64,000 nt of DNA from Dietzia lutea (GCF_003096075.1 NZ_CP015449.1:1054001-1118000); one strand, 5' to 3'; shown: positions 45,371-55,464, counted from the stretch's first letter. Translations and numbers: made by a program. The notes: generated from the letters alone by a model not told the origin.

Positions 45371-46428
45371 CGGTCGCCCCGCGCGGGGACGTCGAGCCCG
45401 GCCAGCTCGATCGCGGCGACGAGCATGTCCGCCGTGGCGTCGGGGTCGGTCATGAGCAGGGGCGCCTCGCGCACGGCGACGCCGTCGACCGTGCCGGAGC
45501 CGTCAGTGGGGCCGTCGCCGGGGGCGACGAGCCAGCCGTCGATGAGGCCCGTGCCCGAGCGGGCGCCGTAGTGGCGCGCCACCGCGGTGGCCGAGGTCTC
45601 GACGCCGATCGCGGTGAGGCACGCGTCGGCCATGCCGCGCAGCACCGAGCCGCCGATCACCGGGCTGACGCCCACCACGGGGGCGGGGGTGGAGCGCAGC
45701 GCGGCGCGCATCCCGGGGACCGCGAGGATCGCGCCGACGGAGACCACGGGGTTGGAGGGGGCGACGACGACGAGGTCGGCCGTCTCGATGGCCTCCAGTG
45801 CCTCGGGTGTCGGGGAGGCGGACTCCGCGCCGATCTGGACGAAGCCGGAGGCGGGCAGCTGCGCCCTGTGCCGGACCCACCACTCCTGGAAATGGATCGC
45901 CCGCGAGCCGGTGGCGGACCCGCCCGCCTCGCCCGCCCCGACCCCGCCGTCCGCGGCCGGCGGGTCGGTCACCACGACGTGCGTCTCGCAGCGGTCGTCG
46001 GTGACGGGCAGCAGGCGCACGCCGGGGGACCAGCGGGTGCAGAGCGCCTCGGTGACGTCGGTGAGGCGGTAGCCGGCGTTGAGCATCTGGGTACGCACGA
46101 GATGGGTGGCGAGGTCCTTGTCGCCGAGGCCGAACCAGTCGGGCTGGACGCCGTACGAGGCGAGTTCGTCGCGGCAGTTCCAGGTCTCTCCGGCGTGACC
46201 CCAGCCGCGCTCGGGGTCGATGCCCCCGCCGAGGGTGTACATGCACGTGTCGAGGTCGGGGCAGATACGGACGCCGTGCATCCAGGCGTCGTCGCCGACG
46301 TTGACCACCGCGTCGATGCGGTGGGGGGAGGAGGCGCGGGCGGACTCTGAGTCCAGCCCGAGCAGTCGGCGGGCGCCGAGGAGGAAACGGGCGCCACCGA
46401 CGCCTCCGGCCAGAACACAGATCTTCAC
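45367..46428 (-). CDS. fbiA: F420 phospholactate/PEP transferase (FbiA)
   Basis: Transfers a phosphoenolpyruvate- or lactate-derived group to the deazaflavin Fo to make (dehydro)-F420-0. The 353-residue protein begins with the family signature [17 protein letters not shown] and has [21 protein letters not shown] and [16 protein letters not shown]. An Ala/Gly-rich insertion sits at [18 protein letters not shown]. The GTG at 46428 is preceded by TACTCT at 7 nt and no ribosome binding site. First gene of the fbiAB pair. Confidence 0.95.
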   Translation of the reverse strand: MKICVLAGGVGGARFLLGARRLLGLDSESARASSPHRIDAVVNVGDDAWMHGVRICPDLDTCMYTLGGGIDPERGWGHAGETWNCRDELASYGVQPDWFGLGDKDLATHLVRTQMLNAGYRLTDVTEALCTRWSPGVRLLPVTDDRCETHVVVTDPPAADGGVGAGEAGGSATGSRAIHFQEWWVRHRAQLPASGFVQIGAESASPTPEALEAIETADLVVVAPSNPVVSVGAILAVPGMRAALRSTPAPVVGVSPVIGGSVLRGMADACLTAIGVETSATAVARHYGARSGTGLIDGWLVAPGDGPTDGSGTVDGVAVREAPLLMTDPDATADMLVAAIELAGLDVPARGDR

Positions 46429-46435
46429 GGGGACG

Positions 46436-46441
46436 AGAGTA
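46436..46441 (-). promoter_or_regulatory. -10 box of a leaderless fbiA transcript
   Basis: TACTCT on the minus strand, 7 nt before the GTG at 46428. Confidence 0.6.
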
Positions 46442-46469
46442 GTGACGGGCCCGGGGGGCGGGGGCGCGA

Positions 46470-46560
46470 CCCCGATGGGCTGCGGAGACCGGCGCGCCGA
46501 CGGGCTGCGGGGGCGGCGCGCCGACGTGTTCCACGCCACAACCGGGGCGGCGTGTCACCG
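46470..46560. repeat. Direct repeat in the fbiA-whiB2 gap
   Basis: GGGCTGCGG followed by CGGCGCGCCGACG occurs twice in tandem with small differences. The rest of the 370-bp gap holds divergent promoters and the whiB2 leader; no gene is seen. Confidence 0.45.
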
Positions 46561-46602
46561 GTCATAGCCGGAGAGGAAAATGGTAGGTCGCGTGGATTTC
46601 GC

Positions 46603-46631
46603 TTGACCTGCGCGGCTTGCATGTGTGTAAT
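46603..46631 (+). promoter_or_regulatory. whiB2 promoter
   Basis: TTGACC and TGTAAT are separated by exactly 17 bp, the best sigma-70-like match in the window. Transcription would start near 46638, giving a leader of about 160 nt before whiB2. Confidence 0.6.
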
Positions 46632-46798
46632 CACAGGTGTGTCATTCCCTGGTGGGTGACGGTAAACCTCATTACGGACACCGGACGGGTGCCGGGCCGA
46701 CGGTGTCCTCACGATCGAGGCCTCTCGCGGTCGCGCCGGTGCCGGGCACTCCATCGCGGATCTTTCGCAGACGAACAACGCAACACGAAGGGATGACC

Positions 46799-47104
46799 GT
46801 GGATCGACAGTCACGCACCGTCGCGGGACCCGAGCTGGCCCTGGTCGACCTCGGTGTCCCCGGCCTGTTCGACGAGGACGAGCAGGAGAGCTGGCAGGAC
46901 CGGGCTCTGTGCGCGCAGACCGATCCCGAGGCGTTCTTCCCCGAGAAGGGCGGCTCGACCCGCGAGGCCAAGAAGATCTGCACCGGGTGCGAGGTCAAGG
47001 CGGAGTGCCTCGAGTACGCGCTGGCCAACGACGAGCGGTTCGGCATCTGGGGCGGGCTGTCCGAGCGCGAGCGGCGACGCATCAAGCGCGACGCCGTCAT
47101 CTGA
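46799..47104 (+). CDS. whiB2: WhiB2-type iron-sulfur regulator
   Basis: A 101-residue Wbl protein that binds a 4Fe-4S cluster and, with a sigma factor, controls division genes; WhmD/WhiB2 is needed for septation in mycobacteria. The four cysteines are in ALCAQTDPEAFFPEKGGS, KICTGC and AECLEYAL, followed by the turn FGIWGGLSERERRR. The GAAGGG ribosome binding site is only just before the ATG at 46793 but 6 nt before the in-frame GTG at 46799, so the GTG is the better start. It lies between fbiA and the Rv3259-like gene, as in M. tuberculosis. Confidence 0.93.
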   Translation: MDRQSRTVAGPELALVDLGVPGLFDEDEQESWQDRALCAQTDPEAFFPEKGGSTREAKKICTGCEVKAECLEYALANDERFGIWGGLSERERRRIKRDAVI

Positions 47105-47398
47105 TCCGCGGGCTCCGGCTCACTTCTCCCCGCCCACCGACCACGCCCGGCCCCTGACTCGGGTCCTGTCGCACACTGACCGCCCCGCGCCGTCTTCCGC
47201 AGCCGCCGGCGCGCGGGGTTGTGCGAACACGCAGCGCGAGTGCCCGCACGTGCGCTGCCCCTTCGTCCCGCGCTGCCGGAATGCGCGCTCAAGGCAGAGT
47301 TGTGCTGGCGAAGTGGTCCATACCGGGCGCGTAGGCCGGAGAGGCAGCGCATCCGGACGGCGGTGCGCTGGGGGATTGCATACCGGGGGCCACTCAAC

Positions 47399-47470
47399 CC
47401 TCATCCGGGCTCGACTCAGTCCTCATCCGGGTCCGACTCAGTCCTCACCCGGGCCGGAGTCAGTCCTCGT
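47399..47470. repeat. 22-bp tandem repeats at the 3' end of the metallopeptidase-family gene
   Basis: Three units of 22 bp (47400-47421, 47422-47443, 47444-47465), each close to CTCATCCGGG then CCGACTCAGTC, run into a fourth diverged copy that is the end of the coding region. On the minus strand each unit repeats the gene's last codons and stop (GAGGACTGA). The rest of the gap from 47105 holds no gene; it contains two copies of CATACCGGG and a small hairpin near 47232. Confidence 0.7.
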
Positions 47471-48053
47471 CAGGGCCCGCCTCGACCTCGTCGGGTGAGA
47501 TCTCCAGGTGCTGCGACACCAGCTCCACGAGCACGGAGTAGATGAGATCCCGCAGGTCGTCGCCCTCCGGCGCACGCCGGGTGAGCGGCTTCCGGAACAG
47601 CACCAGCCGCGCGCGGGTCGGCTGCCCCGACCGGTCCACGCCCGCGGGCACGAGCCGGGCGAGCGGGACGTCGCCGTCGGCCACGACCTCCTCGGGCCAC
47701 GTCTCCCCGGGTCGCAGGCGCATACGCGGCACCATGTCCACGGCGAGGTCCAGGTGCTCGAGGCGCGCGTGCCAGTGCTGGTCGATCTCGGCGAACGCCT
47801 CGAGGGCGGCGGCGTCGAACTCCGCCGACCGGCTGCGCCAGCGGGGCACCTCGGGCGGCAGGATCGGCCCGCGGGGCCCGTGACCGCGGCGGTCCGCGCG
47901 GCGGGACGTCACCACGCGCGGTCCGCGGCGCCCGGGGTCGCCGGGGAAATCGCGGACGGAGATACGGCTGCCCGCGGCGACGTCGGACTGGCCGGCGCCC
48001 GGGATCGCGGTCCCTGTGGGCGGCCGTCCGGGAACCGGGGCGGTCGGGGTCAT
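47460..48053 (-). CDS. Metallopeptidase-family protein with a lost zinc motif (Rv3259-like)
   Basis: A 197-residue protein. The C-terminal 100 residues resemble the small zincin family of actinobacteria (FAEIDQHWHARLEHLDLAVD, then PTRARLVLFRKPLTRRAP, then a helix). Where the family has the zinc-binding HExxH helix, this protein reads LVELVSQHLEI, so only one His remains and hydrolysis is unlikely. The N-terminal 85 residues are Arg/Pro/Gly-rich and probably disordered. The start at ATG 48053 is supported by TATCCT 6 nt upstream. It is divergent from a DUF3499 gene, as Rv3259 is from Rv3258c. Confidence 0.78.
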   Translation of the reverse strand: MTPTAPVPGRPPTGTAIPGAGQSDVAAGSRISVRDFPGDPGRRGPRVVTSRRADRRGHGPRGPILPPEVPRWRSRSAEFDAAALEAFAEIDQHWHARLEHLDLAVDMVPRMRLRPGETWPEEVVADGDVPLARLVPAGVDRSGQPTRARLVLFRKPLTRRAPEGDDLRDLIYSVLVELVSQHLEISPDEVEAGPDED

Positions 48054-48059
48054 GGCGCG

Positions 48060-48065
48060 AGGATA
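48060..48065 (-). promoter_or_regulatory. -10 box of a leaderless transcript for the Rv3259-like gene
   Basis: TATCCT on the minus strand, 6 nt before the ATG at 48053. Confidence 0.45.
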
Positions 48066-48134
48066 ACCCCGTCGGTGGCGGCCGGGTCGCACCGGTGTGG
48101 GCGGGTCGCGGCCCACCCGGACAGTGCGCGGGGC

Positions 48135-48140
48135 TACGCT
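48135..48140 (+). promoter_or_regulatory. -10 box of a leaderless transcript for the DUF3499 gene
   Basis: TACGCT, 8 nt before the GTG at 48149. Confidence 0.5.
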
Positions 48141-48148
48141 GGGGCCTC

Positions 48149-48655
48149 GTGAGTGAGAACCGTCGTTGCTGCCGCCCGGGATGTCCCAACCGTGCGGTCG
48201 CCACGCTCACCTACGTGTACGCGGACTCCACGGCAGTCATCGGGCCGCTGCCCGCGGTCCAGGAGCCGCACGCCTGGGACCTCTGCGCCGTGCACGCGCT
48301 GCGCATCACCGCCCCCCGCGGCTGGGACCTCGTCCGTCATCCGGACCTCGACACCTCGGCCGAGGACTCCGATCTCACCGCCCTCCTGGACGCCGTCACC
48401 GGCGGCCCCGTCGGCGGGCGGCGGGCCGGAGCGGCACTGGTCGACGCCGATCGCCTGCGCCGACTCGGGGTCTCCGATCCCGAGCCCGCGCTGGACCGCG
48501 CGCTTGCCGGCAGCGACCCGCTCCCGGCCCCCGGGCCGCCGACTGGCTCAGGGCGCCCCCGCCTGCGGGTGGTCCCCGACATGTCCGCTGCCCGGGAGGA
48601 CGAGGCCGACCGGCACGCCGGCGGCGCGGGCGGGTCCGGCCCCACCGCCCGCTGA
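48149..48655 (+). CDS. DUF3499-family protein (Rv3258c-like)
   Basis: A 168-residue protein of unknown function found across mycolic-acid bacteria. The N-terminal 75 residues look like a small zinc-binding domain: CCRPGCPNRAVATLTYVYAD carries one Cys group and WDLCAVHALRIT carries a Cys and a His. The rest is variable and rich in Ala, Gly and Pro. It precedes the GDP-mannose genes in a conserved order, but no link to mannose metabolism has been shown that I know of. Confidence 0.85.
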   Translation: MSENRRCCRPGCPNRAVATLTYVYADSTAVIGPLPAVQEPHAWDLCAVHALRITAPRGWDLVRHPDLDTSAEDSDLTALLDAVTGGPVGGRRAGAALVDADRLRRLGVSDPEPALDRALAGSDPLPAPGPPTGSGRPRLRVVPDMSAAREDEADRHAGGAGGSGPTAR

Positions 48656-48696
48656 CCCGCCGCCCGCAGGGTGGTCCGCCGCGTGATCGGCGCGGG

Positions 48697-48702
48697 TAGT
48701 GT
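48697..48702 (+). promoter_or_regulatory. Possible -10 box for manB
   Basis: TAGTGT would start transcription about 40 nt before the manB GTG at 48749. Confidence 0.45.
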
Positions 48703-48748
48703 CTCGGAAGACATCGACCGACCCCGTCTCACACCCCTGGAGCAGCAC

Positions 48749-50125
48749 GTGGCACGCAGCGCCGAGTCCGTCCGAGCAGTCATCAAGGCCTACGACGTCC
48801 GTGGCGTCGTCGGGGAGCAGATCGACGCGGACTTCGTCCGGGAGGTCGGAGCGTCCTTCGCCCGGCTCATGCGCTCCGAGGGCGCGGGCACCGTGGTGAT
48901 CGGGCACGACATGCGCGACTCGTCCCCGGGACTGTCGGCGGCGTTCGCCGACGGGGTGACCGCGCAGGGTCTCGACGTGGTGATGATCGGCCTGGCCTCC
49001 ACCGACCAGCTCTACTTCGCCTCCGGCCTGCTGGAGTGCCCCGGCGCCATGTTCACCGCCAGCCACAACCCGGCGAAGTACAACGGCATCAAGCTGTGCC
49101 GGGCGGGCGCCAAGCCGGTGGGTCAGGAATCCGGGCTCCGGACGATCGCCGACGAGGTCATCGAGGGGGTCCCCGCGTACGACGGGGAGGCCGGCACCGT
49201 CTCCGAGCGCGACGTGCTCGAGGGCTACGGCGAGTACCTGCGAGGGCTGGTCGACCTCTCGGGGATCCGCCGCCTCAAGGTCGCGGTGGACGCGGGCAAC
49301 GGCATGGGTGGCCACACCGTGCCCGCCGTCCTGGGCGGACTGCCGCTCGAGATCGTGCCCCTGTACTTCGAACTCGACGGGAACTTCCCCAACCACGAGG
49401 CCAACCCGCTCGAGCCCGCCAACCTCGTCGACCTGCAGGCCCTGGTCCGGGAGAGCGGAGCCGACATCGGCCTGGCCTTCGACGGCGACGCGGACCGCTG
49501 CTTCGTGGTCGACGAGCGCGGCGAGCCGGTGGCCCCGTCGGCCATCACCGCCCTCGTCGCCGAGCGGGAGCTCGCGAAGGAGCCCGGCGCGTCGATCATC
49601 TACAACCTCATCACCTCCAGGGCCGTCCCCGAGCTCGTCGAGGAGAAGGGCGGCGTCGCCGTCCGCACGCGGGTGGGCCACAGCTTCATCAAGGCGCAGA
49701 TGGCCGACACGGGTGCCGTCTTCGGCGGCGAGCACTCCGCGCACTACTACTTCCGCGACTTCTGGGGTGCCGACTCGGGCATGCTGGCCGCCATGCACGT
49801 GTTGGCCGCGCTCGGCGCTCAGGACGGCACGCTGTCCGAGCTCATGGGTGAGTACACCCGCTACGCCGCCTCCGGGGAGATCAACTCCACGCTCGACTCG
49901 GCGGAGGCGCAGACCGAGCGCATGGAGGCCGTCGTCACCGCGTTCTCCGACCGTGCGGTGTCGGTCGACCGCCTGGACGGCGTCACGGTCGACCTCGGCG
50001 ACGGCGCGTGGTTCAACCTGCGCGCCTCCAACACCGAGCCGTTGCTGCGCCTCAACGCGGAGGCGCCGACCAGGGGGGACGTCGACGCGGTGGTCGACGA
50101 GGTCCTCGCGATCGTCCGTGCCTGA
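48749..50125 (+). CDS. manB: Phosphomannomutase
   Basis: Interconverts mannose-6-phosphate and mannose-1-phosphate on the way to GDP-mannose. The 458-residue protein has the phosphoserine loop FTASHNPAKYNGIKL, the magnesium loop FDGDADRCF, the sugar loop GGEHSAHYYF and the phosphate-binding RASNTEPLLRL. The GTG at 48749 follows GGAG; an upstream in-frame extension is not conserved in character. The next gene overlaps it by 8 bp, then comes manA, so the enzymes of one pathway are produced together. Corresponds to Rv3257c. Confidence 0.94.
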   Translation: MARSAESVRAVIKAYDVRGVVGEQIDADFVREVGASFARLMRSEGAGTVVIGHDMRDSSPGLSAAFADGVTAQGLDVVMIGLASTDQLYFASGLLECPGAMFTASHNPAKYNGIKLCRAGAKPVGQESGLRTIADEVIEGVPAYDGEAGTVSERDVLEGYGEYLRGLVDLSGIRRLKVAVDAGNGMGGHTVPAVLGGLPLEIVPLYFELDGNFPNHEANPLEPANLVDLQALVRESGADIGLAFDGDADRCFVVDERGEPVAPSAITALVAERELAKEPGASIIYNLITSRAVPELVEEKGGVAVRTRVGHSFIKAQMADTGAVFGGEHSAHYYFRDFWGADSGMLAAMHVLAALGAQDGTLSELMGEYTRYAASGEINSTLDSAEAQTERMEAVVTAFSDRAVSVDRLDGVTVDLGDGAWFNLRASNTEPLLRLNAEAPTRGDVDAVVDEVLAIVRA

Positions 50126-51212
50126 CCTGTCGAGCGACACCGGGGCCGGGCGGGTCGACCTCGACGACCCCGACGCGCTGCGCGCCGCCGACGCGACGGG
50201 GGCCCTGCTGCACGCGTCGATGGCCGGCGCGCAGCTCCGCGCCGTGGCCACCGCCGTCGACGGCGGGGCGCTCGACGGTCTCGCCGGTTTCCGTCCCCGT
50301 GCCGTGGTGTGGGTGTCCGGCCGGTCGGACCGCGCGCGACAGGCGGCCGGCGTCGTGGCCGCCCTCGCCGATGCGGCCGGCGGGCCCGCGGTCCCGCCGC
50401 TGGTGCTCGCCCGCGCCCTGCCCGCCTGGGTGGGTGCCCTCGACGTCGTCCTGGTCTCCGGAGACGACGCCGGCGATCCCGACCTGGCCGCGGCGATCGA
50501 CGCCGCCGCCGGCCGCGGAGCCGCCGTGATCGTGGACGTACCCCGCGAGGGGCCGGTCTCCGAGGCGGGCCGGGGGCGCGCCGCCTGGATCGAGCCGCTG
50601 CCGTACCTGCCCCCGCACCGCGGCGTGCTGAGGCACCTCGCGGCCGGGATGGCGGTCCTCACGGTCCTCGGGGCGCGGGGACTGGACGTGGGCGCCGCCG
50701 CCGACGCGGTCGACGTCGAACTCGAGGGGATAGGGCCCGAACTGGCGACCCCGGTCAATCCCGCCAAGCTGCTCGCGACCTCGGTCGCCGGCCGCGACCC
50801 GCTCGTGTGGATCCACGCGGACGCGGTCTCCGCGGCCTGCTGCGATCGCGCGGTCGCGGCGTTCTGCGACGCGGGGCGGATCACCGCGGCCTCGTCGGTC
50901 GGGGACGCCGTGCGTGCCGGCGCGGAACGCGCGCAGGGGCGCCCGCCGGTGGATCCGCTGGCGGACCTGTTCCACGATGAGGAACTCGACGGGCCGCGTG
51001 AGGACGTGCGCGTCCGATACCTCGGTATGGTGTTGGACGCGGACGAGGACATCGTCCGGCTGGCCGCGGGCCCGCTAGCGGACGTCGAGTGGGTCACCGA
51101 CCGCGGTCGGGACACGGTCGGCGACGCCCCGGCCCCGTTGAGCGGAAAGGTGGCCGCGCACATGGCACGCACGGAGCTGTCCGCCGCCTACCTCCTCGTC
51201 GGAGGTCTGTAG
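50118..51212 (+). CDS. SIS-like protein between manB and manA (Rv3256c/TobH-like)
   Basis: A 364-residue protein with alternating strands and helices and sugar-isomerase (SIS) character: VVWVSGRSDRARQAAGVVAAL, VVLVSGDDAGDPDLAAAID, GAAVIVDVPREGP and a C-terminal half with LPPHRGVLRHLAAGMAVLTVLG. It resembles the C-terminal part of bifunctional phosphoglucose/phosphomannose isomerases. It overlaps manB by 8 bp and ends 4 bp before manA, so a role in mannose phosphate metabolism, perhaps as an inactive or regulatory partner, is plausible but unproven. The start is GTG at 50118. Confidence 0.78.
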   Translation: MPDLSSDTGAGRVDLDDPDALRAADATGALLHASMAGAQLRAVATAVDGGALDGLAGFRPRAVVWVSGRSDRARQAAGVVAALADAAGGPAVPPLVLARALPAWVGALDVVLVSGDDAGDPDLAAAIDAAAGRGAAVIVDVPREGPVSEAGRGRAAWIEPLPYLPPHRGVLRHLAAGMAVLTVLGARGLDVGAAADAVDVELEGIGPELATPVNPAKLLATSVAGRDPLVWIHADAVSAACCDRAVAAFCDAGRITAASSVGDAVRAGAERAQGRPPVDPLADLFHDEELDGPREDVRVRYLGMVLDADEDIVRLAAGPLADVEWVTDRGRDTVGDAPAPLSGKVAAHMARTELSAAYLLVGGL

Positions 51213-51216
51213 GTCC

Positions 51217-52434
51217 GTGGTCGCACTAGAACCGGTGGTCCAGGCCTACGCCTGGGGCTCCCGGACCGCCCTCCCCGAGCTGTGCGGGACGACCTCGCCG
51301 TCACCCCACCCCGTGGCCGAGCACTGGTTCGGTGCCCACGACTCGGGTTCCTCCCTGTGCGCTGACGGGCGGGCGCTCGACGCACGCATCGCCGACGACC
51401 CCGAGAGGGAACTGGGCGCCCGCGTCCTGGCCGAGCACGGCGGGGGGCTGCCGTTCCTCGTGAAGCTGCTCTCGGCCGAGCAGGCGCTGTCCCTGCAGGC
51501 GCACCCGTCGCCGGAGAAGGCGCGCGAGGGCTACGCCGCGGAGGACGCCCGGGGGATCGCCGTCGACGCGGCCGACCGGAACTATCGCGACGCCAACCAC
51601 AAACCCGAGATCCTTGTCGCCCTGACCGAGTTCCACGCGCTGGTGGGATTCCGCCCTGTCGAGCGCACGATCGCCCTGCTCGACGCGTTCGACGTGGACT
51701 CGCTGCGGCCCTATCGGGACATGCTCGCCGGGCAGCCCGACGCCGAGGGCCTGCGTGCGGTGTTCACCACGTTCGTCACGCTGCCTCACATCGTGCTCGC
51801 CGACGTCGTGTCCGACCTCGTGACCCGGGCCGTGTCCTACCTGACCGTCAACGGGGTCGACGGGCCGTGGTCCGCGGTCGCCACCACGGTCGCGGAGCTC
51901 GCCGAACGCTATCCGACGGACCCCGGCGTCCTGGGCGTCCTGCTGCTCAACCGGGTGATCCTCCAGCCGGGCCAGGCCGTGTACCTGGGACCCGGGCAGC
52001 TGCACGCCTATCTGCGCGGTGTCGGGGTGGAGGTCATGGCCAACTCCGACAACGTACTGCGAGGCGGACTGACCCCCAAGCACGTCGACGTGCCCGAGCT
52101 GATGCGGGTGCTGGAGTTCGGCCCGCTCGCCGACCCCACCGTCGACGCGGTCCCCGCCGACCGCGGCATCCCCGGCGAGCTCGACTACCCCACGCCCGAA
52201 CCGGACTTCGCGCTGTCGCGCATCGACCTGCCCGCCGACCGGCCCGTGACCTGGCGACCCGACGGGCCGGAGGTCCTGCTGTGCACCTCTGGTGAGGCGC
52301 GGGTCGACGAGGACGGCGCGGGGGAGGTGCTCCGGCCGGGGCGCGCGGTGTGGGTGCCGGCCTCGGCGCCGCGGGTGTGCCTGCACAGTCTCGACGGGGC
52401 GACCGTGTTCCGCACCCGCGTCGGCGACCGGTGA
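51217..52434 (+). CDS. manA: Mannose-6-phosphate isomerase
   Basis: Zinc enzyme that converts fructose-6-phosphate to mannose-6-phosphate (405 residues). The start LEPVVQAYAWGSRTALPEL, the zinc ligands in LSLQAHPSPEKAREGY and NHKPEILVAL, and the late YLGPGQLHAYLRGVGVEVMANSDN are typical of type I. The GTG at 51217 lies 10 nt after GGAGGT. With manB and manC it gives the full route to GDP-mannose within the window. Corresponds to Rv3255c. Confidence 0.95.
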   Translation: MVALEPVVQAYAWGSRTALPELCGTTSPSPHPVAEHWFGAHDSGSSLCADGRALDARIADDPERELGARVLAEHGGGLPFLVKLLSAEQALSLQAHPSPEKAREGYAAEDARGIAVDAADRNYRDANHKPEILVALTEFHALVGFRPVERTIALLDAFDVDSLRPYRDMLAGQPDAEGLRAVFTTFVTLPHIVLADVVSDLVTRAVSYLTVNGVDGPWSAVATTVAELAERYPTDPGVLGVLLLNRVILQPGQAVYLGPGQLHAYLRGVGVEVMANSDNVLRGGLTPKHVDVPELMRVLEFGPLADPTVDAVPADRGIPGELDYPTPEPDFALSRIDLPADRPVTWRPDGPEVLLCTSGEARVDEDGAGEVLRPGRAVWVPASAPRVCLHSLDGATVFRTRVGDR

Positions 52435-52464
52435 CGGGACCGACGCGCACAGAGGCCCTGCCGC

Positions 52465-52470
52465 TAGTGT
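52465..52470 (+). promoter_or_regulatory. -10 box for sahH
   Basis: TAGTGT would start transcription near 52477 with a leader of about 40 nt, too short for an SAH riboswitch. Confidence 0.5.
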
Positions 52471-52515
52471 GGGGCGGAGATCTTTCGAGAGTCAACGAGG
52501 AGCTGGTCGAAGAAC

Positions 52516-53982
<1,467 letters not shown>

Positions 53983-53993
53983 GCGCACAGCCG

Positions 53994-54692
53994 ATGAGTG
54001 CGGGGCCGACGGGTGCACGGCTGGTGGTCGTCGAGGGACTCGACGGCGCGGGGAAGAACACCCTGACGACCCGCCTCGTCGCCGAGCTCGACGCCCGGGG
54101 ACTCTCGGTCGGCCGGCTGGCCTTTCCGCGCTACGGCACCCTGCACGCCGACCTGGCCGCCGACGCCCTGCACGGCGGCCAGGCCGGGGCGGCGGACTCA
54201 CCCCACGCAATGGCGTTGCTGTTCGCGCTGGACCGACACGCCGCGCTCGACGCCCTCACCGGTCTCGCCGCCGCCCACGACGTCGTGCTACTCGACCGGT
54301 ACGTGGCCTCCAACGCCGCGTACACCGCCGCCCGGCTCGGGCCGGACCGGGAGGCCGAGGTCATCGAGTGGATCGGCGCGCTCGAGTTCGACCGGCTCGG
54401 GCTGCCGGTCCCGCATCTGCAGCTGCTGCTCGACACCCCCGTCGAGGTGGCCGCCGAGCGGGCCGGCTTCCGCGAGGCCGCCGACCCGGGCCGCGCCCGG
54501 GACCGCTACGAACGCGACGCGGACCTCCAGGCGGCGACCGGTGAGGTCTACCGCCGACTCGCCGCGGCCGCGTGGCGGTCGCCCTGGCGCGTCCTCGGGA
54601 CGGACCCCGCGGTCCCGGAGCTGGCCGACCTCGTCGTCGACCCCACCCCGGACCCCGCGCCGCACCCGCGGTCGCGCGGGGTGGCCGGGTAA
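53994..54692 (+). CDS. tmk: Thymidylate kinase
   Basis: Phosphorylates dTMP to dTDP (232 residues). The P-loop is GLDGAGKNTLTTRL, the DRY-type catalytic stretch is LLDRYVASNAAYTAARL, and the lid region carries ADPGRARDRYERDADL. The ATG at 53994 lies 12 bp after sahH, so it is probably co-transcribed. Its stop codon overlaps the likely -10 box of mtrA. Corresponds to Rv3247c. Confidence 0.95.
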   Translation: MSAGPTGARLVVVEGLDGAGKNTLTTRLVAELDARGLSVGRLAFPRYGTLHADLAADALHGGQAGAADSPHAMALLFALDRHAALDALTGLAAAHDVVLLDRYVASNAAYTAARLGPDREAEVIEWIGALEFDRLGLPVPHLQLLLDTPVEVAAERAGFREAADPGRARDRYERDADLQAATGEVYRRLAAAAWRSPWRVLGTDPAVPELADLVVDPTPDPAPHPRSRGVAG

Positions 54693-54695
54693 TGT
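54690..54695 (+). promoter_or_regulatory. -10 box for mtrA
   Basis: TAATGT begins at the tmk stop codon and would give a leader of about 80 nt before mtrA. Confidence 0.5.
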
Positions 54696-54783
54696 CTGAA
54701 GCGGCAGGAACACGACCCGCGGTGCGTGCCGACGGTCGTGCGACTGACGATGCCGACCCGACACGCCGACACAAGTGGTGACC

Positions 54784-55464
54784 ATGACCCCCAAGATCCT
54801 CGTCGTCGACGACGACGCCGCGCTGGCAGAGATGCTCACCATCGTCCTGCGGGGCGAGGGGTTCGAGACCGAGATCGTCGGCGACGGTGTACAGGCCATC
54901 GAGACCTTCCGGGCCGTCCAGCCCGACCTGGTCCTGCTGGATCTCATGCTGCCCGGCAAGAGCGGGATCGACGTCTGCCGGGAGATCCGCGCCGAGTCGC
55001 GGGTGCCGATCGTCATGCTCACCGCCAAGACCGACACCGTCGACGTGGTCCTGGGTCTGGAGTCCGGTGCGGACGACTACATCATGAAGCCGTTCAAGCC
55101 CAAGGAGCTCGTCGCCCGCATCCGCGCCCGCCTGCGCCGGGGCGAGGACGAGCCGAGCGAGGTCCTGCACATCGGGGACGTCACCATCGACGTGCCCGCG
55201 CACACGGTCACCCGCGACGGCACGCCGATCCCCCTGACCCCGCTCGAGTTCGACCTCCTCGTGGAACTGGCCCGCAAGCCCCGTCAGGTGTTCACCCGTG
55301 AGGTCCTGCTCGAGCACGTGTGGGGCTACCGCCACTCGGCCGACACCCGGCTGGTCAACGTCCATGTCCAGCGCCTGCGCGCGAAGATCGAGAAGGACCC
55401 GGAGAACCCCGAGGTCGTCCTCACCGTCCGTGGCGTCGGCTACAAGGCGGGCCCGGTCTCGTGA
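54784..55464 (+). CDS. mtrA: Response regulator MtrA
   Basis: OmpR-type regulator of cell-wall and division genes, essential in M. tuberculosis. Residues 1-125 are the receiver domain: ILVVDDDAALAEML, the phosphorylated Asp in LVLLDLMLPGKSG, and MLTAKTD and MKPFKPKEL. Residues 130-226 are a winged-helix DNA-binding domain (LTPLEFDLLVELARKPRQVF, then VNVHVQRLRAKIEKDPENP). It is nearly the same as the mycobacterial protein by eye. The start is ATG 54784; GTG 54775 and 54778 are in-frame options. The stop overlaps mtrB. Confidence 0.97.
   Translation: MTPKILVVDDDAALAEMLTIVLRGEGFETEIVGDGVQAIETFRAVQPDLVLLDLMLPGKSGIDVCREIRAESRVPIVMLTAKTDTVDVVLGLESGADDYIMKPFKPKELVARIRARLRRGEDEPSEVLHIGDVTIDVPAHTVTRDGTPIPLTPLEFDLLVELARKPRQVFTREVLLEHVWGYRHSADTRLVNVHVQRLRAKIEKDPENPEVVLTVRGVGYKAGPVS

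Noticed and set aside
46620-46645. CRP/GlxR-type site near the whiB2 promoter
   Set aside because: TGTG and CACA are 4 bp apart instead of 6, so the half-sites are not spaced as the consensus requires.
47399-47470. CRISPR-like array
   Set aside because: The 22-bp units are directly adjacent with no unique spacers, and no cas genes are present.
48548-51172. Long minus-strand open frame over manB and the SIS-like gene
   Set aside because: Antisense shadow rich in Ser, Arg and Thr; the plus-strand genes explain the region.
52477-52515. SAH riboswitch before sahH
   Set aside because: The leader after the TAGTGT box is about 40 nt, too short for the known fold.
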